A program made the position numbers and the translations under genes. Source: Streptomyces phaeofaciens (GTDB lineage: Bacteria > Actinomycetota > Actinomycetes > Streptomycetales > Streptomycetaceae). Taken from it: DNA of 64,000 nucleotides. The stretch covers positions 62,001-126,000 of the forward strand of contig NZ_BMSA01000010.1 in assembly GCF_014648915.1 (NCBI RefSeq), read 5' to 3'. Below the pieces are notes generated by a model. That model was not told the DNA's origin and made no database searches. It saw only the letters and a list, made by a program, of their open reading frames with translations. Positions 50,569 through 59,683 of the stretch are shown here, in pieces. Position 1 is the first letter of the stretch. Every line of letters starts with the position of its first letter.

Positions 50569-51726
50569 CTAGCCCAGCGGCTGGTTGAAGTAGGGGTCGG
50601 AGACCGCCTTGCGCAGGCTGCTCCACGCCCGGTCGTTGGCCACCGCCAGATCGCAGTGCGGGCCGGGGTCCCGGTAGTTCCATTGCAGGGCGGCCTTCAC
50701 GCCCGTGAGGCCCTTCAGGACTCCCGGCACCTCGGCGTACCACTCGGCCTGCCGGTCCGGCCGCGACGGATCGTCCGCGGTGCCGAACTCGGAGAGCATC
50801 AGCGGTTTGTCGTCGGAGATGTTCTTGCGGATCCAGTCGTGGGTGGCCCGCTGGGTCTGCGCGAAGGAGAGCCAGCCGGTCGTGTGGCACCGGTAGTAGT
50901 TGTACTGGTTGTAGGCGACCCAGTCGACGTAGTCGTCACCGGGGTACATGCGCTTGATCAGGTCGGCGTGTGCCAGATAGCCCGTGGTGATCCAGGTCCA
51001 CACCACGTTGGTCACACCCAGCTCCCGGAACCGGTCGTGGATGTGCCGGTACGCCCTGACGTAGTCCTCCGGGGTGCCGTTGGCCGGGGTGCGGGTGTCC
51101 ATCTCCAGGTCGAAGGAGAGGAACACCTTCTTCCCGTACTTCTTGACGCGCCGGGCCTGTACGTCGATGACCGACGCGTCCAGCTCGCCGTCCGCGATCT
51201 GCTTCCAGGTGGGCTGCTGGGCCTTGCCGCCGCCCCACCACTTGCTCTCCCAGGAGAGCAGCAGCAGATGGTCGTCGGCGGCCACGCGCTGTTCCTCCTC
51301 GGTCAGCAACTGCCCTTCCAGCCGGGACCCTTGGACCAGTGACATGTCGTGGTACGTGTACACGATGTCGAGCTTGCGGCCGATCCGCCGTTCGTAGTCG
51401 CGGACCTTCTCGGACAGGTTTCCCTTGTGGTGCGGCACGAACGCCCCGAACCAGGCCCCGCAGGGCGGCTCCAGCAACGCGGTCGGCGTGCAGGCCCCGC
51501 CCATCGCGGCGGGCCGCGACGCGATGTCCTGCCCGTCCCCGGAGCCGTCCGACAGTTCGTCATGGATGAGGAGTACGGCGGTCAGGACCGCGCACAGGAG
51601 CGTGGCGACCGCCAGCTGGAGACGCCGGTCGGCGTACCAGCGGGCGGGCCGGCCGGTGGGCGGGCGGTTCGGTCGTCGGTGGCGGTGGGCGCGTTTCCGG
51701 TGGCCAAAAGGGTGAGGCAACCTCAC
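50569..51726 (-). CDS. Membrane-anchored GH26-like glycoside hydrolase
   Basis: 385 residues from GTG 51726. A 35-residue basic cytoplasmic leader, one helix (about 37-54, LQLAVATLLCAVLTAVLLI), then an extracytoplasmic TIM-barrel: CGAWFGAFVPHHKGNLSEKVRDYERRIGRKLDIVYTYHDMS (landmarks GAWFGAFV and DIVYTYHDM), FLSFDLEMDTRTPANG (acid/base Glu position), VVWTWITTGYL, WVAYNQYNYY, and LMLSEFGTADDPSR (nucleophile Glu). This is the layout of beta-mannanase-type GH26 proteins found in bacterial exopolysaccharide loci. It would trim or release the polymer outside the cell. Its start overlaps the stop of the small membrane protein gene (GTGA). Confidence 0.83.
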   Translation of the reverse strand: MRLPHPFGHRKRAHRHRRPNRPPTGRPARWYADRRLQLAVATLLCAVLTAVLLIHDELSDGSGDGQDIASRPAAMGGACTPTALLEPPCGAWFGAFVPHHKGNLSEKVRDYERRIGRKLDIVYTYHDMSLVQGSRLEGQLLTEEEQRVAADDHLLLLSWESKWWGGGKAQQPTWKQIADGELDASVIDVQARRVKKYGKKVFLSFDLEMDTRTPANGTPEDYVRAYRHIHDRFRELGVTNVVWTWITTGYLAHADLIKRMYPGDDYVDWVAYNQYNYYRCHTTGWLSFAQTQRATHDWIRKNISDDKPLMLSEFGTADDPSRPDRQAEWYAEVPGVLKGLTGVKAALQWNYRDPGPHCDLAVANDRAWSSLRKAVSDPYFNQPLG

Positions 51727-52148
51727 AGAGCAGTACCCTTCACAGTCCTCGGCGGGGAGGCACGCAGCCGCGGGCAGAACCCGGCGACGGTGGTGAGCAG
51801 CGTCAGTGTCAGCAGGACGCGCTGCGCGCTGAAGGCATGCGTGGCGATAAACACCGTCGCGACGAGCAGGACGACGGCCACGCTCAGGAAGACGATCAGC
51901 ATCAGCCGCTCCAGCAGGTCGGAGTGGCGTTCGAAGGCCGGGTCCCTGCGCTCGACGGGCCCCTCGGCGGGGCGCGCGGAGAGCGCGGGCCCGCAGATTC
52001 TGACGAGGGCGGCGCCCGGCCCCGCCGCCAGGAAGACGATCATCGCCGCGCCCCGCAGCTCGGATCCGGCGGGCAGCGCCAGCGCGGAGAGCGCCAGCCA
52101 GCCACCGAACGGGGGCAGCATCCGCACCACGAGTTCCTGTGGGGTCAT
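51723..52148 (-). CDS. Small membrane protein of the polysaccharide operon
   Basis: 141 residues from ATG 52148. Four predicted helices (about 14-30, 35-52, 82-105, 112-128) with a charged middle loop (EGPVERRDPAFERHSDLLERL). No family recognised. It overlaps both neighbours by 4 nt (ATGA with the 676-residue protein, GTGA with the GH26-like gene), so it belongs to the operon and may support the multi-pass protein upstream. Confidence 0.78.
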   Translation of the reverse strand: MTPQELVVRMLPPFGGWLALSALALPAGSELRGAAMIVFLAAGPGAALVRICGPALSARPAEGPVERRDPAFERHSDLLERLMLIVFLSVAVVLLVATVFIATHAFSAQRVLLTLTLLTTVAGFCPRLRASPPRTVKGTAL

Positions 52149-54175
52149 CGGCCCGCCTCCTTCGCTTCCGGTGCTTCCTTCGGTTCCGGTGCTTCCTTCG
52201 CGCTCTTCAGGGTGTACGCCGATCCGGCGCTGTTCCCGGCCACCCGCTCGAACAGCGGGGAGGCGGCGACGGACTTCTCGATGCGGTCCAACTGGGCGCG
52301 AGTGAGCAGCCCGTTCATCTCGGCGTCGGCGAACTGGCCCTGGGTGAACAGGAGATAGGCGCGGCCCGGCGCCTCCACGGAAGCCATGTCGCGGGCGAGG
52401 GTGGCCGCCGGTTCGCCGACGATCAGGTCGACGTGCTGCCGGGCGTCGTCGAGGAACCAGTAGTGGTCCACCCGCCAGTAGTCGGCGAACGCGAGCGGGT
52501 AGTTGCGGTCGGCGGCGACGACCAGGGAGCCGTCGGGCGCCTTGTCGACGACCTGCCGCACCAGGTCGACCTCGGCCTGCGGGAAGTGGCTGATGCGGTC
52601 CTTGCCGGAGTAGCTCGGCACGAACGCGAGCGTGCCGGCGAGAAGCGCGACCAGGGGCAGCCAGACGAACCGGCGGCGTTCGGGCCGGGCCCCCTGCGCC
52701 TCGACGGCGGCCAGGGTCCGCACCTGGGGCAGCAGCGCCGCCGCGGCGAAGAAGGCGGCGCCGGGCAGCATGAACATCAGCACCCGGAAGATCATCTCGC
52801 TGCCGTAGCTGCTCGCCGCGAACATCGGCAGCGGGGCCAGCGCGAGCAGCAGCAGGGGCAGGGCGCGGTGGCGCAGCACCGGCTGGCGCAGCACGCCGGC
52901 CACCGCGAGCAACAGCACCGAGCCCGACAGCAGCCGGGCCACCCAGGACGTGGTCACCGCGCCGGTGCCGGTCGGGGTCGCGCCGTACCCGGTGGCGACG
53001 TTGCCCCCGATGTCGCCGATGGAGCGGAGCATGTCCGGCATCGTGGCGGACAGGAAGGGCAGCGCGGCCGTGAGACACCAGGCCAGGAAGATCACGGCGG
53101 TGGTGATCAGCGGGACCTTGTCGCGGTAGTGGCGGGCGAAGAACAGCACGGCGAGGGATGCCACGAGCATGCCCGGGGTGAGCTGGTGCGAGATGACGAT
53201 GGCCACGACCAGCAGGGTGAGCAGGACCGTCCACACGGCCTGCCGCTGGCCGCCGCCCGCGCCGCCGACGCCGGAACCACCGACGCCCGGACGGCCGGCG
53301 CCCGGACCATTGGCGCCCGAGCCGCCGTCGGCGTACCGGCGCAGGACGATGGCGAGGACGCCGAGGTGCAGGGCGAAGGCCACGGACTGGGGCGAGAAGT
53401 AGTCCTGGCCCACCCAGTTGGCGACGCAGAAGAGCCAGACCGCCAGCCAGACCAGCCGCCGGTCCTCGGTGAAGGTGCGGTAGATCAGCAGCAGCGGAAG
53501 GAGGAGCAGCAGGCTGGAGACCAGTGGCCACCAGGCCATGAACTGGGCGGCGGAGTCCACTCCGAGCAGTTTCACCAGCGCGGCCTGCGCGGCGAAGAAG
53601 CCGGGCCACTGGTCGTAGACGGCCATGTCGCCGAGGACGTCCGCGTTCTGGAGCCGGCCGGCCGTCAGCAGGTGGTCGACGACCGCGTCGTGCTTCCACG
53701 CCCACGCGTAGAGCGGGGTCGGGTAGACGACGGCCTGGGTGGCGCGCTCCATCACCAGCAGCCCGACGACGTACGCCGGTGCCCAGGCGGGGTGGCGGTG
53801 CGGGCCGCGCAGGGTGAACCAGAAGCCGGCCGTGAGCAGCGCCAGTCCGGCCCAGAACGTGGGGTGCAACGCGCCGACCAGGCCGAAGTCACCGAGGTCG
53901 GAGACGTCGGTGTGGGTCACCGCGTAGCCCCACAGGGCCAGCGAGGCGAGCAGTGCGGCGGCCGGCCACAGTGCGGAGCCCCGCCAGGGGCGGGCGGGCG
54001 GCAGGTCGGAGAGGTCCGTCACCGACTCACCGCCTGCCGGACCGTGGGACTCCTGGGTGGCGGTGGTGCCGGGCGGTGGCGCGCTCGCCGTACCGCGCGC
54101 GCTCGCCAGGTCGGCGCCCGGACCCGGTACAGGCTCCGGTTCTGATCTCTCCCTCGGTGTGACTGGCGGACGCAC
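52145..54175 (-). CDS. Multi-pass membrane protein, GT-C glycosyltransferase or polymerase-like
   Basis: 676 residues. About 55 cytoplasmic residues, then some 11-13 helices up to about residue 520 and a soluble extracytoplasmic tail of 150. The first large loop HPTFWAGLAL and the segment AWAWKHDAVVDHLLTAGRLQNADVLGDMAVYDQWPGFF (landmarks KHDAVVDHLL and YDQWPGF) resemble the acidic first loop of GT-C enzymes. SYGSEMIFRVLMFMLPGAAFF is a second conserved-looking patch. It could be a polyprenyl-phosphate-sugar-dependent transferase or a Wzy-like polymerase; the sequence does not decide. Gly-rich insertion GGSGANGPGAGRPGVGGSGV near residue 300. Confidence 0.78.
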   Translation of the reverse strand: MRPPVTPRERSEPEPVPGPGADLASARGTASAPPPGTTATQESHGPAGGESVTDLSDLPPARPWRGSALWPAAALLASLALWGYAVTHTDVSDLGDFGLVGALHPTFWAGLALLTAGFWFTLRGPHRHPAWAPAYVVGLLVMERATQAVVYPTPLYAWAWKHDAVVDHLLTAGRLQNADVLGDMAVYDQWPGFFAAQAALVKLLGVDSAAQFMAWWPLVSSLLLLLPLLLIYRTFTEDRRLVWLAVWLFCVANWVGQDYFSPQSVAFALHLGVLAIVLRRYADGGSGANGPGAGRPGVGGSGVGGAGGGQRQAVWTVLLTLLVVAIVISHQLTPGMLVASLAVLFFARHYRDKVPLITTAVIFLAWCLTAALPFLSATMPDMLRSIGDIGGNVATGYGATPTGTGAVTTSWVARLLSGSVLLLAVAGVLRQPVLRHRALPLLLLALAPLPMFAASSYGSEMIFRVLMFMLPGAAFFAAAALLPQVRTLAAVEAQGARPERRRFVWLPLVALLAGTLAFVPSYSGKDRISHFPQAEVDLVRQVVDKAPDGSLVVAADRNYPLAFADYWRVDHYWFLDDARQHVDLIVGEPAATLARDMASVEAPGRAYLLFTQGQFADAEMNGLLTRAQLDRIEKSVAASPLFERVAGNSAGSAYTLKSAKEAPEPKEAPEAKEAGR

Positions 54176-54211
54176 GACGGTTCCCCCCTGGCGTTCGACT
54201 CTGAAGCGTGA

Positions 54212-56647
54212 TCAGTCGCTGGTGCGGGTGCCGGTTCTGCCGTTCACGGGTGAGACAGCGGGTGTCTCGGGCGGGGCGGGTGCCCCGGCTGAGGCAGGTG
54301 CCCCGGCTGAGGCGAGTGCCCCGGGCGGGGCGGGTGCCTCGGGTGAACGGCGTGGATCGCGGCCGGGCTCCGCCGACGGCTCGGCACGGTGGAGCGACAG
54401 GAGCAGGACAAGCAGGAACAGCAGGAACAGCAGGGGCAGCGCGACCGGGGCGAGCGCCTCGCGCCCCGCCCAGCCCCCCACGGCGGCGAGGAAGACGACC
54501 CCCCAGCGTGCCGCCCACGGCAGCCGCTCGCCCAGTCGGGTGAGCAGCCGCCACCACAGGACGAGCGACAGCAGCAGACAGACCGGCGGCACCCAGCGCA
54601 GCAGCGGCTCGGGCCCGGACAGGCCCAGAGTCTGCGCGAAGAAGCCAGCCGTTTGCGTATAGAACGTCCCGTGGAGTGCCGTTGGTTCCCGCCCGAACGC
54701 CACCGGTACGGAGTACAGCGCGAGGGCGACGGCCGTCAGCGCGGTACCGGGCAGCCAGGGCTCGCGGCGCACGGACAGGGTGACCGTGGCGACGAACAGC
54801 ACGAGCAGCGCCGCTCCGGCGGCGACGGCCGCCGGGGGCAGCAGTTCGAGCAACTCCCGCCCGTCCAGCGGCGTGGCGAGGGTGCCCGTGACGCCGCCGA
54901 GCCACGGCAGGTCGCGCAGCGCCCACCCGAAGGCCGCCGCCGCCACGCCGAGCAAGCCCCACAGCCCGGCACGCAGCGGCCGCTGCCACCGCTCGGACCA
55001 GATCCCGTTCCCCTCGTACGCGGGCACCGGCTCGCTCGGCCGGACGGCCTCCTCGGGCTGCGCTCCCGGCTTCTGGGGCCGGACGATCACCATGAGGGTG
55101 TCCGCCGCCAGCGCCTCCCGCTCATAGCCGGGACGCCCTATGAACAGCGCGACCGTGTCCTCGTCGGACGCCCCGTGCTCGGAGGCGGCCCGGCGGGCCC
55201 AGTTCGTGCCGTACCCGGCGGTGGCGTTGAGCCGGGCCCAGCGGGTGCCGTACGCCGGATCGGGGTCACCGTCGGCCGGAACGGGCACCCGGTCGGCGGG
55301 GACCGCGGGCACCCCGTCGGTCTCGCGCAGCGCCCTGCGCAGTCCCACCACCGAGACGACGGCGATCAGCGTCATGCTCAGCAGCACCGCCCAGCCCGCG
55401 CCCGCGATGCCGGCCGAGCCGAACAGCACGGCCGCGCTGCCCAGCACCAGCGTGCACATGGCGCCCTGGAGCGCGGCGAGCACTCCGGTGCGGCCCTGCA
55501 CACGCAGCACGCCGATGTACAGCTCGACCACGACCCGGGGCAGCGCTCCGGCGGCCAGCAGCCGCAGCACGGTGGTGCCGTGTTCGGCGTAGTCCTCGTC
55601 GAACGGCGTCAGGATCTGCGGGGCGAACAGCACCAGCACCAGCACCACCGGCACCAGCAGCAGCGTCATCCGGCGCAGCGCGCCGCGCACCCCGTCGGCG
55701 AGGTGGCGCGGGTCGTGCGAGGCGTGCGCGGTGAGCGAGGAGGCCATGTTGATGGCCATGAACTCCATCGTCCCGCCGACCGTGTACGCCACGTAGAAGT
55801 AGCCGTTCTCGGCCGCGCTGAAGCGGACCGCGACCATCACCGGCAACAGGTTGATCATGGCCAGGCTGAACAGCGCGCCCAGCGAGTCCCCGGCCAGGAA
55901 GCGGCCCATCTCGCGCAGCCTCGGCGGCTCCAGGTCGCGGTCGGCGGCGACCTGGCGCGGGATCAGCCTGCGGAAGATCAGCCAGCCGAGCGGCAGCGTC
56001 GAGAGCGCGATCGCGGCGGCCCAGGACACGAAGATGCCGAGCACCGGCAGCGCGGAGGCGAAGACGGCCAGCAGGATCAGCTTGCCGACCGAGAACACCG
56101 CGTTGCCGACGGGCACCCAGCCCGATCTGCGCAGCCCGGTCAGCACACCGTCCTGGAGCGTGAGCAGCGCCCACGCCACACAGGCGACGACGAACGCCGC
56201 CCCCGCGGCCGGCGTGCCCAGCGGCGCGTACGACGCGCCCCACAGGTCGAGGGTGAGCAGGAAGACGAACGCGGCGATGGCCACGACCACCGAACTCGCC
56301 GCGTACGCCCGCCACACCAGCGAGCCCGTGTGCCGTCCCGCGCGCGGCACGAAACGGACCACCGCGCCGATCATCGTCGTGGCCGTGATACTGGCGAGCA
56401 GCCGCATCGCGGCGATCGCGGCGGACCCCTGGCCCACGGCCTCCTCGGTGTAGTAGCGGGCGGCCACCAGCCAGAACCCGAGGCCCAGCACGGCGGAGAC
56501 ACCGGTGCTGAGCATCAGGAAGTAGGCGTTCCTGAACAGGGAGTCCGGGCCGCGGGTGCTGTCGGCCGGCTTCGGGCCGGTCGCCTCCTTTCCGGCGGAC
56601 GGCGCCGCGCGCTCGGGAGCCTCGATCTCGGCCTGCGTCTCAGCCAC
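54212..56647 (-). CDS. Polysaccharide flippase (Wzx/MurJ-like) with an added C-terminal membrane domain
   Basis: 811 residues from GTG 56647. Residues about 37-445 are a 12-helix oligosaccharide flippase: SLFRNAYFLMLSTGVSAVLGLGFWLVAARYYTEEAVGQGSAA at the start (landmarks NAYFLMLSTGVSA and ARYYTEEAVGQG), then GLRRSGWVPVGNAVFSVGKL and ENGYFYVAYTVGGTMEFMAINMASSL. A soluble linker (about 450-565, with GYEREALAADTLMVIVRPQ) follows, then about 7 further helices (570-775) with a charged loop between and an Ala/Pro-rich tail. The family norm is about 420-500 residues, so the C-terminal half is extra. The start overlaps the DegT-type gene stop by 8 nt. Confidence 0.82.
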   Translation of the reverse strand: MAETQAEIEAPERAAPSAGKEATGPKPADSTRGPDSLFRNAYFLMLSTGVSAVLGLGFWLVAARYYTEEAVGQGSAAIAAMRLLASITATTMIGAVVRFVPRAGRHTGSLVWRAYAASSVVVAIAAFVFLLTLDLWGASYAPLGTPAAGAAFVVACVAWALLTLQDGVLTGLRRSGWVPVGNAVFSVGKLILLAVFASALPVLGIFVSWAAAIALSTLPLGWLIFRRLIPRQVAADRDLEPPRLREMGRFLAGDSLGALFSLAMINLLPVMVAVRFSAAENGYFYVAYTVGGTMEFMAINMASSLTAHASHDPRHLADGVRGALRRMTLLLVPVVLVLVLFAPQILTPFDEDYAEHGTTVLRLLAAGALPRVVVELYIGVLRVQGRTGVLAALQGAMCTLVLGSAAVLFGSAGIAGAGWAVLLSMTLIAVVSVVGLRRALRETDGVPAVPADRVPVPADGDPDPAYGTRWARLNATAGYGTNWARRAASEHGASDEDTVALFIGRPGYEREALAADTLMVIVRPQKPGAQPEEAVRPSEPVPAYEGNGIWSERWQRPLRAGLWGLLGVAAAAFGWALRDLPWLGGVTGTLATPLDGRELLELLPPAAVAAGAALLVLFVATVTLSVRREPWLPGTALTAVALALYSVPVAFGREPTALHGTFYTQTAGFFAQTLGLSGPEPLLRWVPPVCLLLSLVLWWRLLTRLGERLPWAARWGVVFLAAVGGWAGREALAPVALPLLFLLFLLVLLLSLHRAEPSAEPGRDPRRSPEAPAPPGALASAGAPASAGAPAPPETPAVSPVNGRTGTRTSD

Positions 56648-57878
56648 GGGTCGGTCCCAGCCCTCCCGGTACCTCGGCCGGCCGTGCCTTGGACTCGTCG
56701 AGCGCCTCGACGACCTGCCGGGCCCGCAGCGGGTCCACGGGCAGCGCGTGCCGCGCGAACCAGCGGGCCCCGGCCGGATCCGGCGACGGGTCGGTGAACC
56801 CGTCACCCGCGTAGTCGTCCAGCGGCGGGTCATAGAGGTACCCGACGACGATGCCCCGCCGCGCGAGCGCCGCCCGCGCCGCGTCCCGGTCCGCCACGAA
56901 CAGGGGCACCCGGAAGAGCGGTTGGGCACGGACCGGCCCGACCCGGCTGTGCGGCCTGGCCCACGGCGTGGACAGCAGCCGTTCCGTACCGGCCAGGCAG
57001 GCGGTCAGCACCCCGTCCAGACGGTCCAGCTTGCGCTCGATGCGCCCGAGGCGGAGCGGCCCGGACCGCAGCCGGTAGTCGTGCATGTCGACCCGGACCC
57101 AGGGGTCGTGCGCGGTGAGGTCCGGCGCCGCGCCGACGGCACGGGCCAGTTCCTCCGGGCGCAGCGGCATCCGGATCTCCTCGCGCTCCATCAGCCCGAG
57201 CAGTCGCATCGTGGCCCAGGCGGCCCGCCGCAGCCCCAGCCCGCGCACAGCGGCCTCCGCGTACGGCCGGACCGTGTAGGCGAGTTCCGCCGTGGGCCGG
57301 CCCGGCAGCAGCAGGTCCTCGCAGGTCTTCTCCAGGGCCTCGCGCAGCCCCGGGTCGGCGAAGGACAGGAAACCCCCGGCCTTGGCGCCGACATGCTTGG
57401 ACAGGCTGAAAACGGAGGCGTCGCCCCAGGCGCCGACCGGGCGGCCGCCGACCTGGGTGCCGATCGCGTGGGCACCGTCCTCGAACAGCGGGATGCCCAG
57501 CTCGTCGCACTTCTGCCGCAGGCGCGGCGCGTCGTCCGGGTTGCCGTACAGATTCGTCGTGAGCACCGCGGACAGCGATCCCCACATGTCGTCGGGGACG
57601 GCGTCGACGTCGATCGACGCGTCCAGCGGGTTCAGCGGTGCCTGCACGGGCCTGAGGCCCGCCGCGAGCACCACGAAGAAGATCACGTCGTCGTTGACCG
57701 GCGACATCAGCACGCGTCCGCCGGGCGGGCACCAGTGGCGCAAGGCCACGAACAGCCCGAATCTGCACGACGGTACGTACACGCATTCCCGGCCGAGTCT
57801 GCCGCGCATGGTCTCTTCCAGCCGCTTCGGCCGTGAACCATGCCGCGCCGACCCGAGGCCGGCCTCCCCAATGGCCAT
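56640..57878 (-). CDS. DegT/DnrJ/EryC1-type PLP-dependent aminotransferase-like protein
   Basis: 412 residues. Landmarks of the DegT fold are GRECVYVPSCRFGLFVALRHW near the N-terminus, VLTTNLYGNPDDAPRL, the cofactor-contact IPLFEDGAHAIGTQVGG and the lysine region DASVFSLSKHVGAKAGGFLSF, then GYLYDPPLDDY. In DegT proteins the Lys forms the PLP aldimine and the family transaminates nucleotide-linked ketosugars (or dehydrates them). The substrate here would be an NDP-sugar for the polymer made by this locus. First gene of the minus-strand operon, start ATG 57878. Confidence 0.85.
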   Translation of the reverse strand: MAIGEAGLGSARHGSRPKRLEETMRGRLGRECVYVPSCRFGLFVALRHWCPPGGRVLMSPVNDDVIFFVVLAAGLRPVQAPLNPLDASIDVDAVPDDMWGSLSAVLTTNLYGNPDDAPRLRQKCDELGIPLFEDGAHAIGTQVGGRPVGAWGDASVFSLSKHVGAKAGGFLSFADPGLREALEKTCEDLLLPGRPTAELAYTVRPYAEAAVRGLGLRRAAWATMRLLGLMEREEIRMPLRPEELARAVGAAPDLTAHDPWVRVDMHDYRLRSGPLRLGRIERKLDRLDGVLTACLAGTERLLSTPWARPHSRVGPVRAQPLFRVPLFVADRDAARAALARRGIVVGYLYDPPLDDYAGDGFTDPSPDPAGARWFARHALPVDPLRARQVVEALDESKARPAEVPGGLGPTRG

Positions 57879-58182
57879 CCGCCCCCCAGTTGTGCCATGG
57901 GAAGGCCCCCTCCCCGAGGCCTTCCAGCACCCGCTCAGAGTGTCCCTGTTCGCACCGCTCCGTCAAGATTGCGGTCCATTTCGAAGGCGACTTCCGGTAG
58001 GCAAGCGGAAGCGGAGAGCCATCGGCGGCGGGTCCCGGACGGGGCCCGAAACCCGCCGCACCTGGTACGTACCGTGCCACTCCCCCGAGGTCGGCCGTAA
58101 CGTGTGCCGCGGCCCGGCACACGGACCGAACAACCGCACGAGCCCGCGCACGTACCGGCGCACGAAAGAGAGGCAGCACCCC
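57879..58182. other. Intergenic region between divergent DegT-type and fumarylacetoacetase genes
   Basis: 304 nt. GGTACGTACC (58064-58073) is a perfect 10-bp palindrome; TAACGT at 58098-58103 is a possible -10 for the plus-strand gene, giving a 70-nt leader. No gene seen. Confidence 0.5.
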
Positions 58183-59394
58183 ATGCCCCCCTTCGACCTC
58201 ACCGAGGGCGACCCCTTCGGCCCGCACAACCTTCCGTACGGCGTGTTCTCCCTCGCCGGCGACACGGAGCGGACCGTCGGTGTCCGGCTCGGCGACCATG
58301 TCCTCGACGCGGCCGCGGCGGCCCGCGCCCTCCGCTCGCCGCACGCCGCCCTCCTCGCGCACCCCACCCTCAACCCGCTGCTGGCGGCGGGCCGTACGAC
58401 CTGGTCGGAGGTACGGCGGGCGCTCACGGAGTGGGTGACGGACCCCGCCCACCGGGCCACCGTCGAGCCGCTCTTCCACCCGCTGTCCGAGGTGACCCTG
58501 CACCTGCCCTTCGAGGTCGCCGACTACGTCGACTTCTACTCCTCCGAGCACCACGCCAGGAACGCGGGCGCGATCTTCCGCCCGGCCGGCGGCGACAGCC
58601 TGCTGCCCAACTGGAAGCACCTGCCGATCGGCTACCACGGCCGCGCCGGCACGGTCGTGGTCTCCGGCACGGACGTCGTCCGCCCCTCGGGCCAGCGCAA
58701 GGCGCCCTCCGACCCGGCCCCCGTCTTCGGCCCGTCCGCGCGGCTCGACATCGAGGCCGAGGTCGGCTTCGTCGTCGGTGTGCCCTCGTCGCACGGCACG
58801 CCGGTCGCGCTGGCCGACTTCCGCGAGCACGTCTTCGGGCTCTGCCTGCTGAACGACTGGTCGGCCCGCGACATCCAGGCCTGGGAGTACGTCCCCCTCG
58901 GCCCGTTCCTCGCCAAGTCCTTCGCCACCTCGGTCTCGGCGTGGATCACCCCGCTGGAGGCCCTGGAGGAGGCCCGGGTGGCACCCCCGGAGCGCACCCA
59001 CCCGCTCCTGCCGTACCTGGACGACGCGGCCACCGAGCCCGCCAGCTACGACTTGCGCATCTCCTTCGCCCTCAACGGTCACGTCGTCTCCGAGCCGCCC
59101 TTCTCCTCCATGTACTGGACGGCCGCCCAGCAGCTCGCCCACCTCACGGTCAACGGCGCCTCCCTGCGCACCGGCGACCTGTACGGCTCGGGCACCGTGA
59201 GCGGACCCGCCGAGCACGAGCGCGGTTCCCTCCTGGAACTGACCTGGAACGGCCGCGACGCCCTCGAACTCCCCGACGGCAAGCGCACGTTCCTGGAGGA
59301 CGGCGATGTCGTCACCCTGTCGGCCTGGGCCCCGGGGCCGGGCGGACTGCGGGTGGGCCTGGGCGAGGTGAGCGGACGGATCGTGGCCGGGTGA
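58183..59394 (+). CDS. Fumarylacetoacetase
   Basis: 403 residues from ATG 58183. N-terminal SH3-like domain opens MPPFDLTEGDPFGPHNLPYG. The catalytic domain has the metal ligands: Asp in DYVDFYSSEHHARN, the Glu pair in LDIEAEVGFVVG, and Asp in NDWSARDIQAWEYVPLGPF, followed by the Lys in FLAKSFATSVSAW. SMYWTAAQQLAHLTVNGASLRTGDLYGSGTVSGP (landmarks SSMYWTAAQQ and GDLYGSGT) is highly conserved. It splits fumarylacetoacetate into fumarate and acetoacetate at the end of tyrosine/homogentisate catabolism. The other pathway genes (hppD, hmgA) are not adjacent, as is usual in streptomycetes. Confidence 0.95.
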   Translation: MPPFDLTEGDPFGPHNLPYGVFSLAGDTERTVGVRLGDHVLDAAAAARALRSPHAALLAHPTLNPLLAAGRTTWSEVRRALTEWVTDPAHRATVEPLFHPLSEVTLHLPFEVADYVDFYSSEHHARNAGAIFRPAGGDSLLPNWKHLPIGYHGRAGTVVVSGTDVVRPSGQRKAPSDPAPVFGPSARLDIEAEVGFVVGVPSSHGTPVALADFREHVFGLCLLNDWSARDIQAWEYVPLGPFLAKSFATSVSAWITPLEALEEARVAPPERTHPLLPYLDDAATEPASYDLRISFALNGHVVSEPPFSSMYWTAAQQLAHLTVNGASLRTGDLYGSGTVSGPAEHERGSLLELTWNGRDALELPDGKRTFLEDGDVVTLSAWAPGPGGLRVGLGEVSGRIVAG

Positions 59395-59683
59395 GACCGG
59401 GTGCGGGGCCGGCGGGGAACCACCTCGGGCCGAGGCCGCTCCTGCGCGGGCGGCGGGACTTGAGGCCACGGACGGGCCGCCGGTCACGAGGCGACCGTAT
59501 GCCGCCGGCGGGCTGACTCCGGCGGCCCCCGCCGTCATACTGGCGGCGGGCACGGTCCCCGCACCGGGCCCGCAGCCCACCGGCGTCGGCACGGGAACCG
59601 GCGCCGGCACCGGCACGCGCGCCCGACGTACGGCCCCGCGCCGCCTGCTCCACCCCCTCCGACCAGGATCCGGAGCCCCTGGC

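Noticed and set aside
58064..58073. GGTACGTACC as an operator of the fumarylacetoacetase gene
   Set aside because: A 10-bp GC/TA palindrome alone, with no second copy or linked regulator, is too weak to claim.
57292..58182. In-frame extension of fumarylacetoacetase by about 297 codons upstream
   Set aside because: It overlaps the DegT-type gene antisense and the family starts at the MPPFDL site, where an AGAGAGG precedes the ATG.
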